A stretch of DNA of 61,651 bases, from assembly GCF_016916835.1 (NCBI RefSeq), contig NZ_JAFFIX010000032.1:1-61651 (forward strand), read 5' to 3'. Both the position numbers and the translations under genes were made by a program. The notes beneath the pieces were generated by a model that was given only the letters and a program-made list of their open reading frames with translations, searched no databases and was not told where the DNA came from. The DNA is from Actinacidiphila bryophytorum. Lineage in GTDB: Bacteria > Actinomycetota > Actinomycetes > Streptomycetales > Streptomycetaceae. Below are positions 41,398 through 50,444 of the stretch, in pieces; position 1 is the first letter of the stretch; each line of letters opens with the position of its first letter.

Positions 41398-42663
41398 TCA
41401 GCTGACGATGTCCTCGCGGGGCGGTGGCTGCTGCATCTCCCGGGCGAGGAAGAGCGCGAAGACCGGCGGCTGCTGCTGGAGCAGTTCGAGCCGCCCGCCG
41501 TCGGCCTCTGCCAGGTCGCGGGCCAGCGCAAGCCCCAGGCCGGTGGAGTTGCGGCCGCTGACCGTGCGCTCGAAGACCCGCGCGCCCAGGTCGGGCGGCA
41601 CCCCGCGGCCCTCGTCCGTCACCTCGACCACCGCCTGGTTGCCGGTCACCCGGGTCCGCAGGCCGACCGTGCCGGACCCGTGCATCAGCGAGTTCTCGAT
41701 CAGCGTGGCCAGCACCTGCGCGACCGCGCCCGGGGTGCCGACGGCCCGCAGCGCGGGAGTGCCGGAGCGGACGATGGCCCGCTTCTTGTTCTGGTACGCC
41801 GGGCGCCACTCCTCGACCTGCTGCTTGATCACCTCGTCGAGGTCGAAGTAGACCGCTGAGCCGGTCCGCGGGTCCCGCGCGTTGGTCAGCAGCCGCTGCA
41901 CCACGTCGGTCAGCCGCTCGACCTGGCCGAGCGCGATCGTCGCCTCCTCCTTGACCGTCTCCTGGTCGTCGGTGGCCACGATCTCCTCCAGCCGCATCGA
42001 CAGCGCGGTCAGCGGGGTCCGCAGCTGGTGCGAGGCGTCGGAGGCGAGCCTGCGCTCCGCGGTGAGCATCCGCCCGATCCGCTCGGCGCTGGCGTCCAGC
42101 ACGTCGGCGATCCGGTCCAGCTCCGGCACCCCGTAGCGGCGGTGCCGGGGGCGCGGGTCACCCGAGCCGAGCCGTTCCGCGGTCGCGGCCAGGTCGCTGA
42201 GCGGGCTGGCCAGCCGCTTGGCCTGGCGCACGGCGAGGCCGACGGCGGCCAGTACGGCGAGCAGCGCGACCGCGAGGATCACCAGCAGATTGCGGCCGAT
42301 CTCCTCGCTGACGGTGGACCGCGGCTGCTCCACGGTCACCGACTCGCCGTGGTCACCGCGCTGCGTGGAGGTGATGACCTTGCCCTTGGGGCGGTCGCCG
42401 AGGGTGACCTGCGGGTGGCCGGGCACCGAGACCACGGCGTAGCGGTTGGCGGCGATCTGCCGGTCCAGGCCCTTGGCGTCGATGCTCTCGCCGGCCAGGA
42501 TGCGGTTCTCCACGATGCCGACCAGGCGCACCGCCTCGGACTCCACGCCGTCGCGCGCGCTGCTCTCGATGGTTCTGGTCTCCACGAAGACCAGGGACAG
42601 CCCGAAGACGGCGATGACGACGAGCACCACGGCCAGCGTGGAGGAGATCAGACGGCGGCGCAC
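41398..42663 (-). CDS. sensor histidine kinase of an OmpR-type two-component system
   Basis: A 421-aa membrane kinase. Helix 1 (about 7-27), an extracytoplasmic sensor of about 95 residues, helix 2 (about 124-146), HAMP, then the H-box ASDASHQLRTPLTAL with His212, an N-box diverged to LIENSLMHGSG, and G-boxes DEGRGVPPD and STGLGLALARDLAEADGG. The sensor loop has no recognised fold. It begins with GTG 42663, 12 nt after the response regulator stop, so the pair form an operon. The signal is unknown. Its 3' end abuts the convergent gtrA gene. Confidence 0.93.
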   Translation of the reverse strand: MRRRLISSTLAVVLVVIAVFGLSLVFVETRTIESSARDGVESEAVRLVGIVENRILAGESIDAKGLDRQIAANRYAVVSVPGHPQVTLGDRPKGKVITSTQRGDHGESVTVEQPRSTVSEEIGRNLLVILAVALLAVLAAVGLAVRQAKRLASPLSDLAATAERLGSGDPRPRHRRYGVPELDRIADVLDASAERIGRMLTAERRLASDASHQLRTPLTALSMRLEEIVATDDQETVKEEATIALGQVERLTDVVQRLLTNARDPRTGSAVYFDLDEVIKQQVEEWRPAYQNKKRAIVRSGTPALRAVGTPGAVAQVLATLIENSLMHGSGTVGLRTRVTGNQAVVEVTDEGRGVPPDLGARVFERTVSGRNSTGLGLALARDLAEADGGRLELLQQQPPVFALFLAREMQQPPPREDIVS

Positions 42664-42675
42664 GGCGGTGGCGGG

Positions 42676-43350
42676 TCAGTTCTTCTCGAACCGGAAACCG
42701 ACCCCGCGCACCGTGGAGATGTACCGCGGGTTGGCCGCGTCGTCGCCGAGCTTCTTGCGCAGCCAGGAGATGTGCATGTCCAGGGTCTTGGTGGACGACC
42801 ACCAGGTGGTGTCCCACACCTCGCGCATCAGCTGCTCGCGCGTGACGACCCGGCCCGCGTCCCTGACCAGCACCCGGAGCAGGTCGAACTCCTTCGCGGT
42901 GAGCTGGAGTTCGTCGTCGCCCATCCAGGCGCGGTGCGACTCGACGTCGATCCGCACCCCGTGGGTGGACGGCTGCGTCGGCTCCGTGGTGCCGCGCCGC
43001 AGCAGGGCGCGCACCCGGGCCAGCAGCTCCGCCAGCCGGAAGGGCTTGGTCACGTAGTCGTCCGCCCCTGCGTCCAGGCCGACGACCGTGTCGACCTCGT
43101 CCGCGCGGGCGGTCAGCACCAGCACAGGGAAGGTGTGGCCCTCGGTGCGGATGCGCCGGCACACGTCGAGGCCGTCCATCCCTGGCAGGCCCAGGTCGAG
43201 CACCACCAGGTCGACGGAACCCAGCAGCGCGGCCTCCAGCGCGGTGGGTCCGTCCTCGCGCACCTCGACCTCGTACCCCTCGCGGCGCAGTGCGCGCGCG
43301 AGCGGTTCCGAGATGGATGCGTCGTCCTCGGCCAGAAGTACGCGGGTCAT
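42676..43350 (-). CDS. OmpR/PhoB-family response regulator
   Basis: A 224-aa regulator with a receiver domain at 1-115 (acidic pair Asp9/Asp10, phospho-acceptor Asp52 in LVVLDLGLPGMDG, Lys102 in DDYVTKPF) and a winged-helix DNA-binding domain at 130-222 (LTAKEFDLLRVLVRDAGRVVTREQLMREVW, RYISTVRGVGFRFEKN). ATG 43350 has a TACCAT -10 exactly 7 nt upstream, so the operon is probably leaderless. It acts with the histidine kinase that follows. Confidence 0.95.
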   Translation of the reverse strand: MTRVLLAEDDASISEPLARALRREGYEVEVREDGPTALEAALLGSVDLVVLDLGLPGMDGLDVCRRIRTEGHTFPVLVLTARADEVDTVVGLDAGADDYVTKPFRLAELLARVRALLRRGTTEPTQPSTHGVRIDVESHRAWMGDDELQLTAKEFDLLRVLVRDAGRVVTREQLMREVWDTTWWSSTKTLDMHISWLRKKLGDDAANPRYISTVRGVGFRFEKN

Positions 43351-43357
43351 GGGCTTG

Positions 43358-43363
43358 ATGGTA
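43358..43363 (-). promoter_or_regulatory. -10 box TACCAT of the leaderless two-component operon
   Basis: TACCAT on the minus strand ends 7 nt before ATG 43350. Confidence 0.5.
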
Positions 43364-43457
43364 GTCCGCACCCCCCGGGCGCGAGGTGGTGGTACGCCGC
43401 TGCTCCTTCGCGCCTGCCGCGGCCGCGGTGCGCCGCCGCCGCGCCGGCCGCCGGCGG

Positions 43458-43970
43458 TCAGGACAGCGGCCAGGGGCGGGCGGTGGCGCCCAGCCTGTTC
43501 CAGGCGTTGATGACGGTGATCGCCCAGATGAGTTCGGCCAGCTCCTTGTCGTCGAACTGGGCGGCGGCGCGCGCGAAGACGTCGTCGCCGACGTGCCCGT
43601 CGGTGAGCCGGGTGGCGGCCTCGGTCAGCTCCAGGGCCGCGCGCTCGCGGGCGGTGAAGAAGGGCGTCTCGCGCCATACCGGCAGCGCATAGAGGCGGCG
43701 TTCGCTCTCGCCGCCCTCGCGGGCGTCCCGCGCGTGGGTGTCGACGCAGTAGGCGCAGCCGTTGAGCTGGGAGGCGCGGGCGCGGACCAGTTCGAGCAGC
43801 GGGGCTTCGAGGCTGACGTCGCGCGCGGCGGCGTCCAGGGCGTTCATGGCGCGGTTGGCGTGCGGGACGAGGGTGTCCACGGCGAGGCGGACGGCGGGGA
43901 CGACGAAGGCCGGGCCGGCTGCGTCGTCGGTTGTGGTGGTGGTGTCCGTGAGGGTGGTGTCGGTGCTCAT
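43458..43970 (-). CDS. carboxymuconolactone decarboxylase/AhpD-like protein
   Basis: A 170-aa all-alpha protein with the redox motif LVRARASQLNGCAYCVDTHARDAREGG, in which CxxC and the downstream His match the AhpD-type peroxidase site. It probably reduces hydroperoxides or acts as a thiol oxidoreductase; the name is by family only. The N-terminus is Thr-rich and disordered. ATG 43970 has TAGATT exactly 7 nt upstream. It is divergent from a MocR regulator with overlapping promoters, which is the usual setting for a MocR target. Confidence 0.9.
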   Translation of the reverse strand: MSTDTTLTDTTTTTDDAAGPAFVVPAVRLAVDTLVPHANRAMNALDAAARDVSLEAPLLELVRARASQLNGCAYCVDTHARDAREGGESERRLYALPVWRETPFFTARERAALELTEAATRLTDGHVGDDVFARAAAQFDDKELAELIWAITVINAWNRLGATARPWPLS

Positions 43971-43977
43971 GGCAGTG

Positions 43978-44009
43978 AATCTACGGGCCGAGTGGATCGT
44001 AGGTAAGGT
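43978..44009. promoter_or_regulatory. overlapping divergent promoters, AhpD-like and MocR genes
   Basis: Minus-strand TAGATT (43983-43978) is 7 nt from ATG 43970, and plus-strand TAAGGT (44004-44009) is 8 nt from ATG 44018. The short inverted repeat GTGGA (43992-43996) / TCCAC (44009-44013) lies across both and may bind the MocR protein. Confidence 0.45.
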
Positions 44010-44017
44010 CCACTTTC

Positions 44018-45466
44018 ATGGATGATTCATGGCCCACTTCCGCCGCGGGCACACACCGGGAGACAGGTGTGGACCTGCACCTCGACCTGCGCCTCGACCT
44101 GCCGCCCGGCAGCTCCCACGGCCGCAGGGCGGGCCTTGAGCGGGCGCTGCGGGACGCGGTGCGCGGCGGGCGGCTCGCCCCCGGCAGCAGGCTGCCCTCC
44201 AGCCGCAGGCTGGCCGCCGAGACGGGCCTGTCCCGCGGCACGGTCAAGGCGGCCTACGACCAGCTCACCGCCGAGGGCTATCTGACCGCCCGCCAGGGCT
44301 CGGGCACGGTGGTCGCGGCCCGCCCGCAGGAGGCCTCGCCCGCGGTGCCCGGCAGGCCGGCAGGCGACCGGCCGCCCCGCCACGACCTGCGGCCCGGCAG
44401 CCCGGACGTCACGTCCTTCCCCGCCTCGGCCTGGCTGCGCGCCACCCGCCGCGCACTGGCCGCGGTCCCGTCGGCGTCCTACGACTACGGAGACCCGCGC
44501 GGCAGCGCGGAACTGCGCTCGGCGCTGGCCGGCTACCTGGGCAGGACCCGCGGGGTCGTCGCGGAGCCTGACCGGATCGTGGTCGTCTCCGGATACGTGC
44601 AGGGGCTGGCGCTGCTGACGGGGGTGCTGGGCGGTCAGCGGGGCGGGCCGGTTGTCGGCATGGAGGACCCGGGGCTGCCCTTCCACCGCGAGGTGGTGCG
44701 CCGGGCCGGCGGCCGGGTGGTGCCGGTGCCGGTCGACGGGCACGGCGCGGGCGCGGACCTGCCGCGGATGGACGCCGTGGTGGTCACGCCCGCCCACCAG
44801 TACCCGACGGGCGTCACCCTCCATCCGGCCCGCCGGCACGCCCTGACGGCCTGGGCGCAGCAGAGCGGCGGCCTGGTGGTCGAGGACGACTACGACGGCG
44901 AGTTCCGCTACGACAGGCAGCCGGTGGGTGCCCTGCAGGGCACTGCGCCCGACCACGTCGTCTACCTCGGCACCGCGTCCAAGACCCTGGGCCCCGCGCT
45001 GCGGCTCGGCTGGATGGTGCTTCCGCCGCACCTGGTGCAGCCGATCGCGGAGGCCAAGCTCCACACCGACTACCACACCGGCGCCGTCGGCCAGTTGGCG
45101 CTGGCGGACCTGATCGCCGACCACGGCTACGACCGGCATGTGCGCGCCGCCCGGCTGCGCTACCGGCGCCGCAGGGACCTGCTGGTCGAACGGCTGGCGG
45201 GCGCTCCGGGCCGCCCGGGGTCGCAGGTGCTGGGTATCGCGGCCGGGCTGCACGCGCTGGTGAGCCTGCCGGAGGACGGCCCCGACGAGGCGGCGGTGCT
45301 GCGGCGGGCCGCGGCGGAAGGGCTGGCCGTCGGCGCCCTGGGCGAGCACTGGCACGCCCAGGGCGCGGCCGGCCGCCCGCAGGGCCTGATCGTCGGCTAC
45401 GGCACTCCCGGCGAGGGCGCCTACCCGGCGGCGCTCGCCGCACTGACCCGCGCGCTGCGGGCATGA
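44018..45466 (+). CDS. MocR/PdxR-family PLP-dependent transcriptional regulator
   Basis: A 482-aa chimera. The N-terminal GntR-type winged helix (about 30-100: LERALRDAVRGGRLAPGSRLPSSRRLAAETGLSRGTVKAAYDQLTAEGYLTARQGSGT) is joined to a class I aminotransferase-like domain with DYGDPRGSAELRSALAGYL, TPAHQYPTGVTL, VVEDDYDGEFRYD and the PLP lysine in LGTASKTLGPALRLGW. Such proteins usually control a neighbouring gene in response to a PLP-bound ligand; the AhpD-like gene next door is the obvious target. Confidence 0.93.
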   Translation: MDDSWPTSAAGTHRETGVDLHLDLRLDLPPGSSHGRRAGLERALRDAVRGGRLAPGSRLPSSRRLAAETGLSRGTVKAAYDQLTAEGYLTARQGSGTVVAARPQEASPAVPGRPAGDRPPRHDLRPGSPDVTSFPASAWLRATRRALAAVPSASYDYGDPRGSAELRSALAGYLGRTRGVVAEPDRIVVVSGYVQGLALLTGVLGGQRGGPVVGMEDPGLPFHREVVRRAGGRVVPVPVDGHGAGADLPRMDAVVVTPAHQYPTGVTLHPARRHALTAWAQQSGGLVVEDDYDGEFRYDRQPVGALQGTAPDHVVYLGTASKTLGPALRLGWMVLPPHLVQPIAEAKLHTDYHTGAVGQLALADLIADHGYDRHVRAARLRYRRRRDLLVERLAGAPGRPGSQVLGIAAGLHALVSLPEDGPDEAAVLRRAAAEGLAVGALGEHWHAQGAAGRPQGLIVGYGTPGEGAYPAALAALTRALRA

Positions 45467-45563
45467 GCGCGAGGAACTGCGGCGGCCCGCCCGTACGCGG
45501 ACCCGGCGGCGTACCGCAGGAGCAGGGGCAGGAGCAGGCACAGGACGCGGGATCACGCGGGCA

Positions 45564-45605
45564 TGCACCAGGCGCAGCCCCACGTCCGCCTGCACCAGGC
45601 GCAGC
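45564..45605. repeat. 15-nt direct repeat pair
   Basis: TGCACCAGGCGCAGC occurs at 45564-45578 and 45591-45605 in the gap after the MocR gene. No function is evident. Confidence 0.4.
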
Positions 45606-45623
45606 TTTCCGTACGGGCGCAGG

Positions 45624-46121
45624 TCAGGAGGGTGCGGCCAGTTCCGCCCAGACGGTCTTGCCCGGGCGGTCGACGCTGCGGATGACGCCCCAGTCCAGGC
45701 ACAGCCGCTGCACTATGAACATGCCGTGGCCGCCGGGACGCCCCGCCCGGTGCGGGGTGCGGGGTGCGGGCTCGCCGCCGCCGCCGTCGGCGACCTCCAG
45801 GCGCAGCGACTTGAGGCTGCGCCGCAGCAGCAGTTCCTCGGGGCCGCCGGCGTGCAGGCAGGCGTTGGTGACCAGCTCCGAGACCACGAGCAGCACGTCC
45901 TCGGCGGCGGCGCTGCGGTCGGCGGTCGAGGCGGGCAGCCAGCCCCAGTCGTGCAGCGCCTGGCGGGTGAAGTCCCTGGCCCGCGGCACGATTCCGCTCT
46001 CACCGGTGAGCGTGAGCCGCCGCACGGACTCCGCCTCACGGGACTCCGTCCGGCCGTCGTCCACGGAATCACCCGCGTCCGGGCCACGGTCGTCCGCGGC
46101 GGAGGGCCGGGTGGTGCTCAT
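45624..46121 (-). CDS. ATP-binding anti-sigma-type kinase (RsbW/HATPase_c)
   Basis: A 165-aa GHKL ATPase: VLLVVSELVTNACLHAGGPEELLL is the N-box and ADGGGGEPAPRTPHRAGRPGGHGMFIVQRLC the G-box with the GHGMFIV lid. Such proteins bind a SigB/F-type sigma factor or phosphorylate a STAS partner. The preceding gene on this strand is a STAS protein and a sigma factor lies beyond, so a partner-switching module is likely. ATG 46121 has two GAGG boxes just upstream. Confidence 0.9.
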   Translation of the reverse strand: MSTTRPSAADDRGPDAGDSVDDGRTESREAESVRRLTLTGESGIVPRARDFTRQALHDWGWLPASTADRSAAAEDVLLVVSELVTNACLHAGGPEELLLRRSLKSLRLEVADGGGGEPAPRTPHRAGRPGGHGMFIVQRLCLDWGVIRSVDRPGKTVWAELAAPS

Positions 46122-46259
46122 CTAGGCCTCACCTCACGGATGTCCGACTGCGTCCGACCTACTTCTGCCCGAAGGATCTCCCGGAACACGTCCGGGCGAC
46201 CAAGAAACCCCGGGTGCCCTACGGCACCCTGCCGACCCTGCTCCCCCGTTGGCATCCGG

Positions 46260-46628
46260 CTACTCCCGCAGAGCCTGGTCAAGGGTGTCGTGCACGGTGA
46301 AGACCGCCTCCGCGCCGGTGATCTCCAGGACCCGGGCGACGGTCGGCCGCATCGCGGCGAGGTGGACGGAGCCGCCCTCGGACTCGGCACGCAGCCGCGC
46401 GCCCAGCAGGACGTTCAGGCCCGTGGAGTCGCAGAACTCCAGCTGCGAGCAGTCGACCACCAGCCGGGTCGCGCCGGCGTCCAGGGCGGCGCCGAGCGGC
46501 TCGCTCAACAGGTCCGCGGTGTGGTGGTCCAGCTCACCCGCCGGAGTGAAGACCGCGGTGTGGCCATGCTGAGCGACCTCGACATGCAGTCGGCCGAGAC
46601 CGGCTGTGCCGACCGCTTCGCGGTCCAT
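46260..46628 (-). CDS. STAS-domain anti-sigma factor antagonist
   Basis: A 122-aa SpoIIAA/RsbV-like protein. VVDCSQLEFCDSTGLNVLLGARLRAE contains the phosphorylatable serine (Ser68 in DSTG). In the family, the unphosphorylated form binds the anti-sigma kinase and frees the sigma factor. ATG 46628 is preferred because AAGGAG precedes it; an upstream in-frame extension is unsupported. It sits between the ATPase gene (same strand) and the divergent sigma gene. Confidence 0.92.
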   Translation of the reverse strand: MDREAVGTAGLGRLHVEVAQHGHTAVFTPAGELDHHTADLLSEPLGAALDAGATRLVVDCSQLEFCDSTGLNVLLGARLRAESEGGSVHLAAMRPTVARVLEITGAEAVFTVHDTLDQALRE

Positions 46629-46890
46629 TCGCACTCCTTCGCCCTTCGTGACGACGCGGTTCCAGACCTTACGCGCTCCGCAGGTGCGGCGGTAGTCGCA
46701 CCCTGGCCCGCGGCGGGCGAGGACACCGCACCGCTCACTCATCATGACGCCCCGTGCGCGTTCGGTGAACAGTCAGTGCGGGGCAAAACGCCCATGGTGT
46801 CCCCAGAACTTGCGACGCCCCCGCCAACAGGCGTAGGGGTGGAGGTACGGCATAGGCACAGCCGACCGCCGCACGACGAGGGAGGACCAT

Positions 46891-47751
46891 ATGGCACCCC
46901 GGCTCGGCCTGGATCACGAAAACCATGTGCTGGAGCAGTTCGAGGGGCTTGAGGGGCTTCCGGAGATTCCCCCCTACGACGAGATAGGGCCGGTCGACGC
47001 GCGCGCCCTGTCCAAGACGCTCTTCGCCCGTCTGCACGGGCTGGAGGAGGGCACGCAGGAGTACGCGTACGTCCGCAACACGCTGGTGGAACTCAACCTC
47101 GCCCTGGTGAAGTTCGCCGCGTCCCGGTTCCGCACCCGCAGCGAGCCGATGGAGGACATCATCCAGGTCGGCACGATCGGCCTGATCAAGGCGATCGACC
47201 GGTTCGAGCTGAGCCGCGGGGTCGAGTTCCCGACCTTCGCCATGCCGACGATCGTCGGCGAGATCAAACGCTTCTTCCGCGACACCAGCTGGTCGGTACG
47301 GGTGCCGCGCCGGCTGCAGGAGCTGCGGCTGGACCTGGCGAAGGCCGGCGACGAGCTGGCGCAGCAGCTGGACCGGCAGCCGACCGTGCGCGAGCTGGCG
47401 GACCGGCTGGGCCTGCCGGAGGACGAGGTCATCGAGGGCATGGCGGCCAGCAACGCCTACACGGCCAGCTCGCTGGACGCCCAGCCCGCGGAGGACGACC
47501 CGGAGGGCGCGCTCGCCGACCGGATCGGCTACGAGGACCACGACCTGGAAGGCGTCGAGTACGTCGAGTCGCTCAAGCCGCTGATCGCCGGGCTTCCGCA
47601 GCGCGACCGGGCGATCCTGTCGCTGCGCTTCGTCGGCAACCTCACGCAGGCCGAGATCGGCGACGAGCTGGGCATCTCGCAGATGCACGTGTCGCGGCTG
47701 CTGACCCGGACGCTGTCACGGCTGCGCCGCGGGCTGCTGGTCGAGGAGTAG
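46891..47751 (+). CDS. RNA polymerase sigma factor, SigB/SigF/SigG family
   Basis: A 286-aa alternative sigma factor. Region 2 is NLALVKFAASRFRTRSEPMEDIIQVGTIGLIKAIDRFELSRGVEFPTFAMPTIVGEIKRFFRDTSWSVRVPRR. Region 3 follows (PTVRELADRLGLPEDEVIEGM), and region 4 is LPQRDRAILSLRFVGNLTQAEIGDELGISQMHVSRLLTRTLSRLRRGLL. ATG 46891 has GGAGG just upstream. By position it may match S. coelicolor sigI, recalled and not checked. Its 3' end overlaps the convergent hutI gene by 36 bp. Confidence 0.94.
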   Translation: MAPRLGLDHENHVLEQFEGLEGLPEIPPYDEIGPVDARALSKTLFARLHGLEEGTQEYAYVRNTLVELNLALVKFAASRFRTRSEPMEDIIQVGTIGLIKAIDRFELSRGVEFPTFAMPTIVGEIKRFFRDTSWSVRVPRRLQELRLDLAKAGDELAQQLDRQPTVRELADRLGLPEDEVIEGMAASNAYTASSLDAQPAEDDPEGALADRIGYEDHDLEGVEYVESLKPLIAGLPQRDRAILSLRFVGNLTQAEIGDELGISQMHVSRLLTRTLSRLRRGLLVEE

Positions 47752-49041
47752 GCCGGGGCGCATCTCGCGCAGCACCCCGTCCTTCCACACCGCGGCCGTG
47801 AGCGGCACGCCGGGCCGGTAGGCCAGGTGCACGTGGCTGGGCGCGTCGAGCAGCAGCAGGTCGGCGCGGGCGCCCGGGGCGACGACGCCGACGTCGTTGC
47901 GCCGCAGGGCGCGCGCACCCCCGTAGGTGGCGGCGTGCACCGCCTCGTCGGGGGTCATGCGCATGTCGCGGACGGCGACGGCGACGCAGAACGGCATGGA
48001 CGTGGTGAAGGACGAGCCCGGGTTGCAGTCGGTGGACAGTGCCACGCTCGCGCCCGCGTCGAGCAGCCTGCGGGCGTCGGGGTAGCGGGCGCGGGTGGAG
48101 AACTCGGCGCCCGGCAGCAGCGTCGCCACGGTGGTGTCCGCGGCGCTCGCGAGCGCGTCGACATCGGCGTCGGTCAGGTACGTGCAGTGGTCGGCCGAGG
48201 CCGCGCCCAGCTCGACGGCGAGCTGCACGCCCGGGCCGTGGCCGAGCTGGTTGGCGTGCACCCGGGCGGCAAGGCCCCGGGCCATTCCCGCGGTCAGCAC
48301 GGCACGGGCCTGGTCGCCGTCGAAGGCGCCGCGCTCGCAGAAGACGTCGACCCAGCGGGCGTGCGGGGCGCAGGCGTCCAGCATCGCGCCGGTGACCAGT
48401 GCGACGTACCCGGCCGGGTCGTCGGCGAACTCGGGCGCCACGACATGCGCGCCGAGGTAGGTGACCTCCGCGGTGTGCCGGGCGGCGATCTCCAGGGCGC
48501 GGGCCTCGTCGTGGACGGTGAGGCCGTAGCCGGACTTGGTCTCCTGGGTGGTGGTGCCCTGCCGCAGGCCCTCGGCCAGGAAGCGGGTGAGCGTCGCGTC
48601 GAGTTCGGCGCCGCCGGCCGCGCGGGTGGCGGCGACCGTGGTGCGGATGCCGCCGGCGGTGTAGGGGCGGCCGGACATCCTGGCGGCGAACTCGGCGCTG
48701 CGGTCACCGGCGAAGAGCAGGTGGGAGTGCGAGTCGACGAAGCCGGGCAGCATCGCCCGGCCGCCGGCGTCCAGGCGCGCGTCGGCGGCGGGCGCGTCCC
48801 GGGCGGCGCCGACCCAGGCGACGCGGTCGCCGTCGATGACGACGGCCGCGGGGCCGGGGATCAGGCCGAGCGGGCCGCTGCTCCCGCCGCTCTTGCTGCT
48901 CTTGCTGCTTCCGCTGCTCCCGGCCAGTACAGGGTCGTTGGTGACCAGGCTGCCGATGTTGGTGACGAGCGTGCTGCCCGTCGCCTTGTCGGTCGGCCTC
49001 GTCCGGGGAGTCGCGCTCGGCGTCGTGTTCTGCGTCGTCAT
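47716..49041 (-). CDS. hutI: imidazolonepropionase
   Basis: A 441-aa amidohydrolase that opens imidazolone propionate to N-formimino-L-glutamate. The metal site is PGFVDSHSHLLFAGDRSAEF, with further His in RVHANQLGHGPGVQLAVELG and SADHCTYL and the late Asp in LSTDCNPGSSFTTSMPF. An N-terminal Ser/Lys/Gly low-complexity run (GSSGSSKSSKSGGSSGPLG, near residue 42) is unusual for the family. ATG 49041 overlaps the hutF stop (ATGA). It is the last gene of the hut operon and overlaps the convergent sigma gene by 36 bp. Confidence 0.95.
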   Translation of the reverse strand: MTTQNTTPSATPRTRPTDKATGSTLVTNIGSLVTNDPVLAGSSGSSKSSKSGGSSGPLGLIPGPAAVVIDGDRVAWVGAARDAPAADARLDAGGRAMLPGFVDSHSHLLFAGDRSAEFAARMSGRPYTAGGIRTTVAATRAAGGAELDATLTRFLAEGLRQGTTTQETKSGYGLTVHDEARALEIAARHTAEVTYLGAHVVAPEFADDPAGYVALVTGAMLDACAPHARWVDVFCERGAFDGDQARAVLTAGMARGLAARVHANQLGHGPGVQLAVELGAASADHCTYLTDADVDALASAADTTVATLLPGAEFSTRARYPDARRLLDAGASVALSTDCNPGSSFTTSMPFCVAVAVRDMRMTPDEAVHAATYGGARALRRNDVGVVAPGARADLLLLDAPSHVHLAYRPGVPLTAAVWKDGVLREMRPGLLLDQQPAAQP

Positions 49042-50444
49042 CGGTCGCGCAGGGCGCCGATCGCGTCCGCCAGTGCGGCCGGCACGTCCTGGACGAGCTG
49101 GTGCTGCCCGTCGCGCACGATCTGCCGGCCGGCCACCACGGTGTGGCGCACGTCGGCGGCGGTCGCCGCGAACACCGCGGTCTCGCCCGCCAGCCGGGCC
49201 GGCGGCCCGGCGGTGCGCACCGAGTCCAGCGCGACCGTGGTGAGGTCGGCGAGCGCGCCCGCCTCGATCCGGCCGGCGTCGGGCCAGCCCAGGCTCGCGT
49301 GGCCGTCCGCGGTGGCGGCGCGCAGCAGCTGGGCCGCGGTCCAGTGGCCGCGGGTCCTGGCCTTGAGCCGCTCGTTCAGCTCGACCGCCCGCGCCTCCTC
49401 GAAGAGGTCGATGACCGCGTGGCTGTCGCTGCCCAGGCTCATCGGGCTGCCGGCGCGGCGCAGTTGCGGTGCCGGGCCGATGCCGTCGGCCAGGTCCCGT
49501 TCCGTCGTGGGGCACATGCACACCGTGCTGCCGCCGGCGCCCAGCAGCGCGATGTCGCCGGCGGTGAGGTGGGTGGCGTGCACGGCGGTGGTGTTGCGCC
49601 GCCAGAAGCCGGAGTCGGCCAGCAGCCGGGTCGGGGTGCGGCCGTGCAGCGCCTGGCAGGCGTCGTTCTCCGCGGTCTGCTCCGACAGGTGCGCATGGGT
49701 GGGCACCTCGGCGGTGCGCTCGGCGAAGACCCGGTAGCCGTCGCGGTCGGAGAAGGCCCGCACCGAGTGCACGGCGGCGCCGACCTTCGCGTGGCCCTCG
49801 CCCTTGAGCTGCGACCAGCGGTCGTACCAGCGGTCGGCGGTGCCGTCGCCGAAGCGCAACTGCGGCCCCTCCAGCGGGCGGTAGCCGGTACGGGTGAAGC
49901 CGCCGTGCAGGTAGGCGGTGTCGAGCAGGGTGATGCGGATGCCCGCCTCGCCCGCGGCGGCGATCAGCGCCTCGCCCATGGCGTTGGGGTTGTCGTAGGG
50001 CGTGCCGTCGCCCTGGTGGTGCAGGTAGTGGAATTCGCCGACGCAGGTGATGCCGGCGAGCGCCATCTCGGCGTAGACGGCGCGCGCGAGGGTGAAGTAG
50101 CTGTCCGGGTCGAGCGCCTGCGCGACGTCGTACATGACGTCCCGCCAGCTCCAGAAGGACGTCGGGGCGGACAGGCCGCTGCCGGCCCGCCCGGTGCGTG
50201 TTCCGGCCCCCGCCCCCGCGCCCGCGCCGATCTGCGCGGTGCCGCGCAGCGCCCGGTGGAAGGCGTGGCTGTGCGCGTTGGCCAGGCCCGGCAGGGTCAG
50301 GCCGCGCAGCACGGTCGCGCCGGCGGGGGGGCGTTCGACTCCGGTGCGGACGTCGGCGATCCGGTCGTCGACCACGGTCAGGGCGACACCCGGTTCCGGG
50401 TGTGTGCCGAGCCAAGCGTGTTCCAGCCAGTACGTCACCTGCAC
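49038..50444 (-). CDS. hutF: formimidoylglutamate deiminase
   Basis: A 468-aa amidohydrolase that hydrolyses N-formimino-L-glutamate to N-formyl-L-glutamate plus ammonia. Motifs: LPGLANAHSHAFHRALRGTAQ (metal His), VHSVRAFSDRDGYRVFAE, HAHLSEQTAENDACQALHGRTP, AVHATHLTAGDIALL and the late MSLGSDSHAVIDLFEEARAVE. A GAGAGAGAGTRTGRAG linker interrupts the N-terminal part. GTG 50444 has GGAAGG at 7 nt; GTG 50438 would overlap the upstream stop as GTGA. It is coupled on both sides within the hut operon. Confidence 0.94.
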   Translation of the reverse strand: MQVTYWLEHAWLGTHPEPGVALTVVDDRIADVRTGVERPPAGATVLRGLTLPGLANAHSHAFHRALRGTAQIGAGAGAGAGTRTGRAGSGLSAPTSFWSWRDVMYDVAQALDPDSYFTLARAVYAEMALAGITCVGEFHYLHHQGDGTPYDNPNAMGEALIAAAGEAGIRITLLDTAYLHGGFTRTGYRPLEGPQLRFGDGTADRWYDRWSQLKGEGHAKVGAAVHSVRAFSDRDGYRVFAERTAEVPTHAHLSEQTAENDACQALHGRTPTRLLADSGFWRRNTTAVHATHLTAGDIALLGAGGSTVCMCPTTERDLADGIGPAPQLRRAGSPMSLGSDSHAVIDLFEEARAVELNERLKARTRGHWTAAQLLRAATADGHASLGWPDAGRIEAGALADLTTVALDSVRTAGPPARLAGETAVFAATAADVRHTVVAGRQIVRDGQHQLVQDVPAALADAIGALRDR

